Notes under the pieces: generated by a model
What the model was told of the DNA's origin: nothing
What the model saw: the letters and a program-made list of their open reading frames with translations, nothing else
Databases searched by the model: none
Shown: piece by piece, positions 53,268 through 61,369 of the stretch
Layout: each line of letters starts with the position of its first letter
Position numbering within the stretch: position 1 is the first letter of the stretch
Origin: Paracoccus shandongensis
GTDB taxonomy: Bacteria; Pseudomonadota; Alphaproteobacteria; Rhodobacterales; Rhodobacteraceae
DNA length: 64,000 bases
Direction: 5' to 3'
NCBI RefSeq assembly: GCF_017315735.1
Contig: NZ_JAFLRK010000004.1
Coordinates: 88,288 to 152,287 of the forward strand
Made by a program: the position numbers and the translations under genes

Positions 53268-55511
53268 TCAAAAATTGTCCAGTGTCCTGACCGGGTTGAG
53301 CGTCACGCGCACCCCGCTGCCATCCGCGAAGGCACGCGACAAATCCCCCCCGTCCCGCGCCGGGGCCTTGGGTGAAAACGCGACCGCAAGATGCCGGCCG
53401 CCCCCGCTGCGCACCAGCCGGAGGCCGGTGCCGTCGAGGCGGACCTGCGCATCCGCGTCCTTCAGGAAATCGGCGTGCCTTTGGCGCAGCGCCAGAAGCT
53501 GGCGGGTCCAGTGCAGCTTGCTGTCCGCATCCGGGGGGGCGGACAGCCTGTTCCAATCCACGGGCAGGCGGTTGTCGGGATCGGTCAGCGCCAGCAGCCC
53601 GCCCTCGTCGCCGCGATAGATGTCGGGAAAGCCCGGCATCAGCATCTGCAAGGCCAGCTGCGCGAAGGCCAGCGCCTCGCCCCGGTCCAGCAGGGATTGC
53701 AGGGCGGGATCGGGCGCGCGCTGCCAGGCGTCCAGCAGGTCGCGGGCAAAGGCCTGGGCGGCGGCCTCGGCCCCCTGGTCGGGGTTCGACCAGAAGCTGG
53801 TCAGCTTGGCCTCTCGCATGGCCTTTTCGATATGGCCGTTCAGCCGGTCCGCGCTGCCGTCCGCATCGCCGTTCCAGATCGCCAGGGCCGACTGCACGAC
53901 ATACCAGCGCCAGCGCGGCTCGACCCCTTTGGCGGAAGGCAGGGCGCAGGCCGCCTCGTAAAGTGCCGCGAAAGCCCCGGGCAGGTGGCTGACTGCGACC
54001 AGCCGCATCCGGGAATCGCCCGACCGCTTGGTGTCGTGGGTGGACACCAGCGTCATGTCCGACGCGCGGCGGCGGGCCAGGAAGGCGTTGGCCTCCTCCG
54101 CCGTCACGGTGGGCTCATCAGGCTCGGCCCCGACCTCGTTCGCGGGCAGATAGCGGGTCCAGCGAAAGCCCGCCGTGTCCTCCTGCGCCTTGGCCAGCAG
54201 CGCGCCGGACACCTGCTGGAAACGGCGCACCAGCGCGCGCGCCTCGTCCGTCTGGGGTTCCAGCATCACGTCGGCCAGCAGATCGACGACCTCGCGGCTG
54301 CGCAGCCCTTGGGCGGCATCGTCGGCCACGGCGCGCAGCAGCTCGCGATCCTCGGGGCGGGCGGTGTCGGTGACATAGCTGCGGTATCGCGGCATGGCGA
54401 CCAGCAGCGCGGTGATCGCCTCGCGCAGCGATTCCGGCCCCGGTTCGGCCACCGGCGATCCCTTGACGGCGGCGGCGGCCATGTCGCGCAGCTGACGCCG
54501 TTCGGCGGCCAGTTCGTTGTCCAGCACGTCCAGCTTGGCCTGGCGAAGCTCGGCCCGGAAGGCCGTTTCGATGCCGGTCGCCTTGCGCCACATCCTGTCC
54601 AGTTCTTCGACCCCCGCCGGGTCGGTCAGAAGCCGGGCGATCAGGCGCGCGGCTTCGTATCCGGTGGTGCCGACCGTTTCCCATTCCGGGGGCAGGGTCT
54701 CGTCCCCCACCAGGATCTTTTCCACCCAGACGGGGGTGTCGGGCAGGGCCTGATGCAGCCGGTCCAGATATGTCGCGGGATCGGCCAGCCCGTCAATGTG
54801 ATCGACCCGCAGCCCCTGGACCAGACCCGACCGGACCAGATCGAAGATCAGGGCGTGGGTGTCGTCAAAGACCTGCCGGTCCTCGACCCGCATCCCGATC
54901 AGGCTGGTGACGTTGAAGAAGCGGCGGTGGGTGATGCCGTCGCGTTCCTGGTTGTAATGGACCAGCCGCCAATGCTGCGCGTCATGCAGGGCGCGCAGGT
55001 CGTCCGTCACGGTGCCCTCGGCCAGGGGCACCGCCACATCGCCGAACCGCCATGCGCCGTCCGAGGCGCTGAAGGCGCCGTCGGCCAGCATCTTCTCGAA
55101 GGGCTCGGGCAGGAAGGGCAGGGCCAGCGGGCCCGCGTTCCAGTCGATGTCGAAGTGGCGGGCATGGCGGCTGGCCTGCCCCTGCTTCAGCACGTCCAGC
55201 AGCCAGGGGTTTTCCAGCGTGAAGGCGGTGTGGTTCGGCACGATGTCCAGGATGATGCCCAGGCCTTGCGCCTGCGCGGCATGGGCCAGGGCCTCGAACC
55301 CCTCTCGCCCGCCAAGCGCGGGGTCGATCCGGGTCGGGTCGATGATGTCATAGCCATGGGTCGAGCCCGTGGAGGCCATGAAGATCGGCGACAGATACAG
55401 GTGCGAGATCCCGAGGCCCTTGAGATAGGGCAGCAGGTCGCGGACCCGCGCGAAGTCCACGCCGTCGCGCAGCTGGATGCGATAGGTTGCCGTCGGGATG
55501 TGATGGGTCAT
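53268..55511 (-). CDS. treY: Malto-oligosyltrehalose synthase TreY
   Basis: 747-residue GH13_26 enzyme that converts the reducing-end alpha-1,4 bond of maltodextrins to the alpha-1,1 bond of trehalose. Motifs: TATYRIQLRDGVDFARV at the start, GSTHGYDIIDPTRIDPALGG, LDIVPNHTAF, QGLRVDHIDGLADP (nucleophile) and VSTHDTKRSGDSRMR. It overlaps treZ by 4 bp (ATGA). Gives trehalose together with TreZ, an osmoprotectant. Confidence 0.95.
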   Translation of the reverse strand: MTHHIPTATYRIQLRDGVDFARVRDLLPYLKGLGISHLYLSPIFMASTGSTHGYDIIDPTRIDPALGGREGFEALAHAAQAQGLGIILDIVPNHTAFTLENPWLLDVLKQGQASRHARHFDIDWNAGPLALPFLPEPFEKMLADGAFSASDGAWRFGDVAVPLAEGTVTDDLRALHDAQHWRLVHYNQERDGITHRRFFNVTSLIGMRVEDRQVFDDTHALIFDLVRSGLVQGLRVDHIDGLADPATYLDRLHQALPDTPVWVEKILVGDETLPPEWETVGTTGYEAARLIARLLTDPAGVEELDRMWRKATGIETAFRAELRQAKLDVLDNELAAERRQLRDMAAAAVKGSPVAEPGPESLREAITALLVAMPRYRSYVTDTARPEDRELLRAVADDAAQGLRSREVVDLLADVMLEPQTDEARALVRRFQQVSGALLAKAQEDTAGFRWTRYLPANEVGAEPDEPTVTAEEANAFLARRRASDMTLVSTHDTKRSGDSRMRLVAVSHLPGAFAALYEAACALPSAKGVEPRWRWYVVQSALAIWNGDADGSADRLNGHIEKAMREAKLTSFWSNPDQGAEAAAQAFARDLLDAWQRAPDPALQSLLDRGEALAFAQLALQMLMPGFPDIYRGDEGGLLALTDPDNRLPVDWNRLSAPPDADSKLHWTRQLLALRQRHADFLKDADAQVRLDGTGLRLVRSGGGRHLAVAFSPKAPARDGGDLSRAFADGSGVRVTLNPVRTLDNF

Positions 55512-57214
55512 CTGGGCCTTGTGGTCACAAAAAGGGCAAAGGGATCATGGCCTGCGCGGCCCACGGAAAAGGCTTCATCCTGCGGCTTCAGGTCCGGTTC
55601 GGCCTGTCCTAGGCTCAATCCCAGGTGCAGGGTGCCCACGTTGAAATGCCACGTCGCCGTCAGGGATGCCGCGCCGATGCGCGCGACCTCGGCCGGGGCG
55701 CTGCGGCCCGATTTCAGCAGCGGCACGACATGATCGGCGCGGAAGGCCAGCGCGCGGCGCGTCAGGTCCAGCCAGTCGCGGGCGGTGTCGCTGTCAGACC
55801 AGTCCAATTTGGACCGCTGGAAGGTGTCGATGGACAGGGGGTCGGGCACCTTGTCGCCAAGGCTGGCGATGCCCGCGAATTCGGCGGCGCGGCCCTTGCG
55901 GACGGCTTCGGCCAGGTCGCCGGTATAGTCGGCGAAGAACAGGAAGGGGGTGGTGGCGCCGCGCTCCTCGCCCATGAAGATCATCGGAATATAGGGTGCT
56001 GTCAGCAGCAGGGCATAGGCCACGCGCACCCCATCGGGATCGGCCAGCGACAGCAGCCGTTCGCCGCGCGCGCGGTTGCCCACCTGGTCATGGGTCTGGG
56101 TCGAGTTGACAAAGCCCGTGGGCGGCAGGTGCCCGCAGGGTTCCCCGCGCGGTTCGTCCCGGTCGGGGCGGTCCTGGCCTTCCTCGATATGGCCGCGTTG
56201 CAGGGCAAGGGACAGGTCGCCCACCGGATCATGCGAGAAACTGGCGTAATAGCTGTCGGATTCGCCCGTCAGCGCGCAGTGGACCGCATGGTGAAAATCG
56301 TCGTTCCAGCTGGCGTCATAGCCGTTCTGGCGCAGGAAGGCCTCGTTGCGTTCATCCTCGACGATCAGGTGGATGGCGCGCGCGGGATCGACGGCGCGGA
56401 CGCGCCCGGCGAACTGGCGCATGAAGTCGTCCGCGCCGGGGCCGGTGATCTGGTGGACGGCATCCAGCCGCAGCCCGTCCAGCCCGAATTCCCCGATCCA
56501 GTATTCCGCGCATTGGATCCAGTATTCGCGCACGGCGTCCTGCGAAAAGTCGATGGCCGCGCCCCAGGGCGTATGGCGGCTTTCATCGAAGAAGGCGGGT
56601 GCTGCGTGGTGCAGATAGGCGCCCTCGGGGCCGAAATGGTTCATCACCAGATCCAGGATGACCATCAGGCCCAGCGAATGGGCGCGGTCCACGAAGCGGC
56701 GCAGGTCGTCCGGGCTGCCATAGGCCGGGTGCAGCGCATAAGGCAGCACGCCGTCATAGCCCCAGCCACGCGCACCCGACCACTGGCCGATGGGCATCAG
56801 TTCGATGGCGGTGATGCCCAGACCGGCCAGCCCGGCCAGCTTTTCCGTGGCAGCCGCCAGCGTCCCTTCGGGCGTGAAGGTGCCCAGGTGCAGTTCATAG
56901 ATCACCGCCTCGGCCCAGTCACGCCCCTGCCATGACGCCTGTGGGGCAGGGCTGGGGCGTGTCACGACCGAGGGCGCATGAACGTCGCCCGCCTGCAGGC
57001 GCGATGCCGGGTCGGGAATATCCTGGCCGTCGATGCGGAACAGGTATTCGTCGCCTTCCCGTGCCGGGACCGTCACCGACCAGAACCCGTCCCCCTGGCG
57101 CGCCATCGGGTGGTGCCGCCCGCCAAGGACCAGCCCCACATCCTTGGCGTCCGGCGCCCAGATCCGCGCCGTCCAGCCGTCGCCGGACCATTGCCCGCCC
57201 CAGTGTCGCGTCAT
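55508..57214 (-). CDS. treZ: Malto-oligosyltrehalose trehalohydrolase TreZ
   Basis: 568-residue GH13_10 enzyme releasing trehalose from maltooligosyl-trehalose. N-terminal CBM48-like domain (about 1-90), catalytic barrel with YELHLGTFTPEGT, LDLVMNHFGPEG, FGLDGLRLDAVHQI (nucleophile Asp), IVEDERN (acid/base Glu) and QTHDQVGNRARGERL. It is first in the operon. The next gene, an SDR, ends 10 bp upstream of its expected reading direction and is on the same strand. Confidence 0.94.
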   Translation of the reverse strand: MTRHWGGQWSGDGWTARIWAPDAKDVGLVLGGRHHPMARQGDGFWSVTVPAREGDEYLFRIDGQDIPDPASRLQAGDVHAPSVVTRPSPAPQASWQGRDWAEAVIYELHLGTFTPEGTLAAATEKLAGLAGLGITAIELMPIGQWSGARGWGYDGVLPYALHPAYGSPDDLRRFVDRAHSLGLMVILDLVMNHFGPEGAYLHHAAPAFFDESRHTPWGAAIDFSQDAVREYWIQCAEYWIGEFGLDGLRLDAVHQITGPGADDFMRQFAGRVRAVDPARAIHLIVEDERNEAFLRQNGYDASWNDDFHHAVHCALTGESDSYYASFSHDPVGDLSLALQRGHIEEGQDRPDRDEPRGEPCGHLPPTGFVNSTQTHDQVGNRARGERLLSLADPDGVRVAYALLLTAPYIPMIFMGEERGATTPFLFFADYTGDLAEAVRKGRAAEFAGIASLGDKVPDPLSIDTFQRSKLDWSDSDTARDWLDLTRRALAFRADHVVPLLKSGRSAPAEVARIGAASLTATWHFNVGTLHLGLSLGQAEPDLKPQDEAFSVGRAGHDPFALFVTTRPR

Positions 57215-57224
57215 CCGTTCACCC

Positions 57225-58082
57225 TCAGATCATCGGCTTGCCGCCGGTCACGGCAATCGTCGCGCCCGAGACATAGGAAGACATCGGTTCCGCCAGCATC
57301 ACATAGGCCGAGGCGAGTTCGACCGGCTGGGCGGGGCGCTTCATCGGATAGTTCTCGCCGAACTTGGACACCTTCTCGGGGTCCATGCTGGCGGGGATCA
57401 GGGGCGTCCAGACGGGGCCGGGGGCCACCGCATTGGCGCGGATGCCGCGTTCGGCCAGCATTTGCGCAAGGCCCATGGTGAAGTTCTGGATGGCGCCCTT
57501 GGTCGTGGCATAGGCCAGCAGGTTCGGACTGGGGGTGTCGGCGTTGATCGAGGCCGTGTTGATGATCGCGGAACCGGGCTTCATATGCGGCACGGCGGCC
57601 TTGGTCAGGTAGAACATCGCGTGGATGTTGGTGGCGAAGGTGTATTGCCATTCCTCGTCCGGGATGTCCTCGATCCGGTCGAAGGTTTCCTGGTGGGCGG
57701 CGTTGTTGACCAGGATGTCGATGCGCCCGAACTTCGCGGCGGTTTCCGAGATGATCCTGCGGCAGTGTTCGGGGTCCGAGATGTCGCCCGCGAAGGTCAG
57801 GCATTCGCGGCCCGCGTCCCGGATCAGCTGCGCGGTGGATTGCGCGTCGTCGGTTTCGTCCAGATAGGCGATGGCCACGTCCGCCCCCTCGCGCGCATAG
57901 GCGATGGCGACCGCGCGGCCGATGCCGCTGTCGCCCCCGGTGATCAGGGCCTTCATCCCCTCCAGCCGGTTCGCGCCGCGCCAGCTTTCCTCGCCATGGT
58001 CGGGCTTGGGGTCCATCTTCTGGAAGCTGCCGGGCAATTCCTGCTGCTGCCTGGGGAAGGGGGGCTTGGGATAATCGCGCAT
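57225..58082 (-). CDS. SDR family oxidoreductase (YghA/glucose dehydrogenase-like)
   Basis: 285-residue NAD(P)-dependent Rossmann dehydrogenase. A ~40-residue N-terminal extension (PFPRQQQELPGSFQKMDPKPDHGE) is typical of the YghA/general-stress Gsp39 subgroup. Motifs: ALITGGDSGIGRA, NNAA, the Ser in INTASINAD and the active YATTKGA (Tyr, Lys). It lies 10 bp upstream of treZ on the same strand, so it may lead the trehalose operon. Substrate unknown. Confidence 0.88.
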   Translation of the reverse strand: MRDYPKPPFPRQQQELPGSFQKMDPKPDHGEESWRGANRLEGMKALITGGDSGIGRAVAIAYAREGADVAIAYLDETDDAQSTAQLIRDAGRECLTFAGDISDPEHCRRIISETAAKFGRIDILVNNAAHQETFDRIEDIPDEEWQYTFATNIHAMFYLTKAAVPHMKPGSAIINTASINADTPSPNLLAYATTKGAIQNFTMGLAQMLAERGIRANAVAPGPVWTPLIPASMDPEKVSKFGENYPMKRPAQPVELASAYVMLAEPMSSYVSGATIAVTGGKPMI

Positions 58083-58260
58083 CTGCGGCCTCGTCTTGCT
58101 GGTGAATGGCGCCCGGTCGGGGCGGGATGCCCTTGCAGAACCGCCAGCGGGCCGATGGGTTTCCACCTTGCTGTTTATCAGTCGCAAAGGCCGCGCCCCG
58201 GCTGTGGGGAACAACTGCCCCCGCCGCGTCGTTTGGCCCCCACAAGATCGGAGCAAGACC

Positions 58261-58479
58261 ATGCGAAACTGCGATATCCTGATAGCGGGCGGCGCGCTGA
58301 TGATGGTGGCGGGCCTGATCGCCAAGGCCGCGTCCAGCCGCGACGACGAGGGCGGCAACTACCGCTATGTGCGCACGGCTGGCACCCGGGAAATGTCCGC
58401 CCCGCCGCGCCACTGGGACCGCGTGGACGAGACCGTGGACGAATCCTTCCCGGCCAGCGATCCCCCCGGCGGGTATTGA
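58261..58479 (+). CDS. Small protein with C-terminal DESFPASDPPGGY motif
   Basis: 72 residues. One N-terminal hydrophobic segment (ILIAGGALMMVAGLIAKAA, about 6-24) could anchor it to the membrane. It ends VDETVDESFPASDPPGGY; D/E-S-FPASDPP endings occur in many small stress-linked proteins of soil and plant-associated bacteria. GGAGC lies 7 bp before ATG 58261. Function unknown. Followed after 4 bp by another small gene. Confidence 0.65.
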   Translation: MRNCDILIAGGALMMVAGLIAKAASSRDDEGGNYRYVRTAGTREMSAPPRHWDRVDETVDESFPASDPPGGY

Positions 58480-58483
58480 GGCC

Positions 58484-58720
58484 ATGCCGGATCAGGCCGA
58501 CGCCCGGCTGATCGCCTATGGCAAGCTGATCGAGGCGCTGCCCGGTCTTCTGGATGCAGGGGGCCGCGCGGCGCTGTGCGACTGGCTGTCCGAACGCCAG
58601 GTCATGCATGACGGCCAGGAAGACCCGGGCGCCGTCATCACCGAGGGGCTGGAAACCGAACTGGCCATCGCCCAGGTGTTCCGCGAGTTGTCAGAGCGGT
58701 TCGAGTGCAGGCAGCCTTAG
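58484..58720 (+). CDS. Small hypothetical protein (78 aa)
   Basis: 78 residues, helical and acidic: ARLIAYGKLIEALPGLLDAGGRAALCDWLSERQVMHDGQEDPG and a C-terminal helix TELAIAQVFRELSERFECRQ. GAGG lies 3-4 bp before ATG 58484. It is co-oriented with the previous small gene and followed by a 13-bp-stem hairpin. Not a recognised family. Confidence 0.6.
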   Translation: MPDQADARLIAYGKLIEALPGLLDAGGRAALCDWLSERQVMHDGQEDPGAVITEGLETELAIAQVFRELSERFECRQP

Positions 58721-58731
58721 GCACCTCTTTC

Positions 58732-58763
58732 GATCTGGCGAAGGCCATCGCCTTCGCCAGATC
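58732..58763. terminator. Strong hairpin between convergent genes
   Basis: GATCTGGCGAAGG (58732-58744), loop CCATCG, CCTTCGCCAGATC (58751-58763): 13 perfect base pairs. It lacks a T-run. It separates the 78-aa gene from the convergent isochorismatase-like gene. Confidence 0.7.
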
Positions 58764-58793
58764 AGGTCGGCAAAGGAAGAAAGGCCGATCCCC

Positions 58794-59432
58794 CTACACC
58801 ACAGCCGCCAGCAGCTTTTCCGTCCTGATCATCTCGATCTGCTGGCCGAAGCGGTTCCCGTAAATCTCCATCGTGGCGTCATGCGTCTCGTCGGTCGATG
58901 AACACAGCGCGTCGGACACGATGATCACCCGATAGCCCAGGTCCACCGCCCCGATCACGGCGGCCAGAAGGCAGACATCCGTCTCGCCCCCGGTCATCAC
59001 CAGCGTGTCGATGCCGTCCTCTTGCAGCATCCGGTGCAGCCGGCCGTCCATCCAGGGCGAATAGACCGGCTTGTCGAAAACCCGCGCGGTGGGCAGGTGC
59101 AGTTCCAGTTCGGGCAGCAGGCGCAGCCAGTCGGGGTCGATGTTCTGGCGCAGCATCTGCGGCCATTTCTCGTAATAGGGGCGCCAGGTGCCGGGGGCGT
59201 CGTCCAGCGTCTCGGGCGGGATGAAGCGGGTGAAGACCGTCTGCGCGGGCCAGCGTTCGACCACCTGGCAGACCTGCGGCAGCACCCGGCGCAGCCATTC
59301 CACCGCCCAGGGAGAGCCCTTGTCGAACATGCGCTGCATGTCGATGCACAGGTGGACCGTCCGGTCGCCCGGTGGGCCATAGATCAGCCCCTCGTTGACC
59401 TTGCCATTCTTGTCCGGCGTCCCGAAGCTCAT
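58794..59432 (-). CDS. Isochorismatase-like cysteine hydrolase
   Basis: 212-residue Rossmann-like hydrolase. The catalytic triad is visible as D in VHLCIDMQRMF, a Lys in YYEKW or DKPVYS and the nucleophile Cys in GGETDVCLLAAVIGAVDLGYRVIIV. Relatives include nicotinamidases, biuret/ureidoacrylate hydrolases and phenazine PhzD. The substrate is unknown. AAAGGA lies 8 bp before ATG 59432. It is divergent from dinB. Confidence 0.87.
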   Translation of the reverse strand: MSFGTPDKNGKVNEGLIYGPPGDRTVHLCIDMQRMFDKGSPWAVEWLRRVLPQVCQVVERWPAQTVFTRFIPPETLDDAPGTWRPYYEKWPQMLRQNIDPDWLRLLPELELHLPTARVFDKPVYSPWMDGRLHRMLQEDGIDTLVMTGGETDVCLLAAVIGAVDLGYRVIIVSDALCSSTDETHDATMEIYGNRFGQQIEMIRTEKLLAAVV

Positions 59433-59502
59433 GCCCGTGTTCCTTTCCGTTACCCCGGGGGAAAACCGCGCGCGGGGCGGGTGGTTGCAGGCGTCCCGTG
59501 AT

Positions 59503-59517
59503 GTTCCCTCTTTGTTT
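59503..59517 (+). promoter_or_regulatory. Possible LexA box upstream of dinB
   Basis: GTTC-N7-GTTT at 59503-59517, one mismatch from the alphaproteobacterial SOS box GTTC-N7-GTTC. It is 57 bp before the dinB start, in the divergent region. Confidence 0.45.
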
Positions 59518-59573
59518 CGGAAATGCGGTCGGATAGGATGGTACGCGCTGGCCGATGGCAGAATGGAAGCCCC

Positions 59574-60692
59574 ATGGCGGAACCCGAGGATTGCGACAAC
59601 CGCGCGGAAGGGGCGGCCCTGCGCAAGATCATCCATGTGGACATGGACGCCTTTTACGCATCCGTCGAACAACGCGACAATCCCGACCTGCGCGGCAAGC
59701 CCGTGGCCGTCGGCGGATCCGCCGCGCGCGGCGTGGTGGCCGCCGCCAGCTATGAGGCGCGGGCCTTCGGCGTGCGGTCGGCCATGCCCTCGGTCACGGC
59801 GAAGCGGCGCTGCCCCGACCTGATCTTCGTCCGCCCCCGGTTCGAGGTGTATCGCGCCGTATCCCAGCAGATCCGCGCGGTCTTTGCCGAACACACCGAC
59901 CTGATCGAGCCCTTGTCGCTGGACGAGGCATACCTGGACGTGACCCGGAACAAGCAGGACATCCCCATCGCCACCACCATCGCGCTGATGATCCGCGACC
60001 GGATCCGGCAGGTGACGGGGCTGAACGCATCCGCAGGCATTTCCTACAACAAGTTCCTGGCGAAACTGGCCAGCGACCTGAACAAGCCCAACGGCCAGGC
60101 GGTCATCACCCCCGCGCGCGGCCCCGCCTTCGTGGCCGCGCTGCCGGTCAAGGGGTTCCACGGCATCGGCCCCGCCACGGCCGCCAGGATGGAACGGCTG
60201 GGCATCCTCACCGGCGCCGACCTGCGCGCCCGGTCCCCGGAATTCCTGCGCCATCACTTCGGCAAGGCGGGCGACTGGTATCACCGCATCGCGCGCGGCA
60301 TCGACCACCGCCCGGTGGAACCCCACCGCATCCGCAAGTCGGTGGGGGCCGAGGATACCTTTTCCACCGACATCCACGACCTTGGCGCGGCGCAACAAGA
60401 GATCGCCGCCCTGGCCGACAAGGTCTGGCGGCATTGCGAGGGCAAGGGCCTGACCGGCCGTACGGTGACGCTGAAGGTGAAATACGCCGATTTCCAGCAG
60501 ATCACCCGCAGCAGGACGCTGCCCGGCCCGGTCAGTGGCGCGCGCGATCTGGAGACCGTCGCCGTCCAGTTGCTGCAACCGCTGTTTCCCGTCGAAAAGG
60601 GCGTGCGGCTGCTGGGCGTCACGCTGTCATCCCTGGGATCCGGGGACGAGGCCGGGGAACGCCAGTTGTCCCTGGGCCTGCCCGGCCTTTGA
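59574..60692 (+). CDS. dinB: DNA polymerase IV (DinB)
   Basis: Y-family translesion polymerase, 372 residues. Palm: VDMDAFYASVEQRDNP and SLDEAYLDVT (catalytic Asp/Glu), ASAGISYNKFLAKLASDLNKPNGQ, then thumb, and a little-finger domain (about 250-355). The C-terminus QLSLGLPGL resembles the beta-clamp binding QxSLGL motif. ATG 59574 has GGAAG 5-6 bp upstream; ATG 59523 would extend it by 17 residues. An imperfect LexA box suggests SOS induction. Confidence 0.93.
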   Translation: MAEPEDCDNRAEGAALRKIIHVDMDAFYASVEQRDNPDLRGKPVAVGGSAARGVVAAASYEARAFGVRSAMPSVTAKRRCPDLIFVRPRFEVYRAVSQQIRAVFAEHTDLIEPLSLDEAYLDVTRNKQDIPIATTIALMIRDRIRQVTGLNASAGISYNKFLAKLASDLNKPNGQAVITPARGPAFVAALPVKGFHGIGPATAARMERLGILTGADLRARSPEFLRHHFGKAGDWYHRIARGIDHRPVEPHRIRKSVGAEDTFSTDIHDLGAAQQEIAALADKVWRHCEGKGLTGRTVTLKVKYADFQQITRSRTLPGPVSGARDLETVAVQLLQPLFPVEKGVRLLGVTLSSLGSGDEAGERQLSLGLPGL

Positions 60693-60809
60693 CGAATAAA
60701 TGTCGCCAGATCGCGCGGGCGATGGAACGGACCCGCGCGCGAGTGGTTGGAAAGGCGTCCCGCGCTGCAACACGACTGCGGCGCACCGAACGAAGCAAGG
60801 AGCTTTTCC

Positions 60810-61310
60810 ATGGCCGACAAGACGCTGGACACGCTGTTTCACGAAACGCTGAAGGACATCTATTACGCCGAGCGCAAGATCCTGCAATCGCTGCGCAAGA
60901 TGGCCCGCGCCGCCCAGAGCGAGGATCTGAAGGCCGCCTTCAAGATGCACGAGGAGGAAACCCAGGGCCAGGTCGAGCGCCTGACCCAGGTGTTCGAGCT
61001 GATCGGCAAAAGCCCGCGCGGCAAGACCTGCGACGCCATCGAGGGCATCATTTCCGAAGCCGAGGACATCGCCGAGGAGTTCAAGGGCAGCCCCGCCCTG
61101 GACGCGGGCCTGCTGGCCGCAGCCCAGGCGGTCGAGCATTACGAGATCACCCGTTACGGCACGCTGAAGGCCTGGGCGCAGCAGCTTGGCATGGACGAGG
61201 CCGTGGCGTTGCTGGACCAGACCCTGCAAGAGGAATCGGCCACGGACGAAAAGCTGACGGGCCTGGCCCAAGGCGTCATCAACGCCGCCGCCGAAAAGGC
61301 CGCCGCCTGA
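60810..61310 (+). CDS. DUF892 ferritin-like protein (YciE/YciF family)
   Basis: 166 residues, four-helix ferritin-like fold. Family motifs: TLDTLFHETLKDIYYAERKILQSL, FKMHEEETQGQVERLTQVFELIG and AAAQAVEHYEITRYGTLKAWAQQLG; the Glu and His ligands of a diiron site are visible. Family members are induced by osmotic or general stress. AAGGAGC lies 7 bp before ATG 60810. A good terminator follows. Confidence 0.9.
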   Translation: MADKTLDTLFHETLKDIYYAERKILQSLRKMARAAQSEDLKAAFKMHEEETQGQVERLTQVFELIGKSPRGKTCDAIEGIISEAEDIAEEFKGSPALDAGLLAAAQAVEHYEITRYGTLKAWAQQLGMDEAVALLDQTLQEESATDEKLTGLAQGVINAAAEKAAA

Positions 61311-61330
61311 GCGCAGCCAGTGAAGCACGA

Positions 61331-61357
61331 AGGCCCGCGCATCGGCGCGGGCCTTTT
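61331..61357 (+). terminator. Rho-independent terminator after the DUF892 gene
   Basis: AGGCCCGCGC (61331-61340), loop ATCG, GCGCGGGCCT (61345-61354), then TTT. It lies 21 bp after the stop and just before the convergent glycosyltransferase stop. Confidence 0.85.
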
Positions 61358-61369
61358 CCATGGGCAGCC

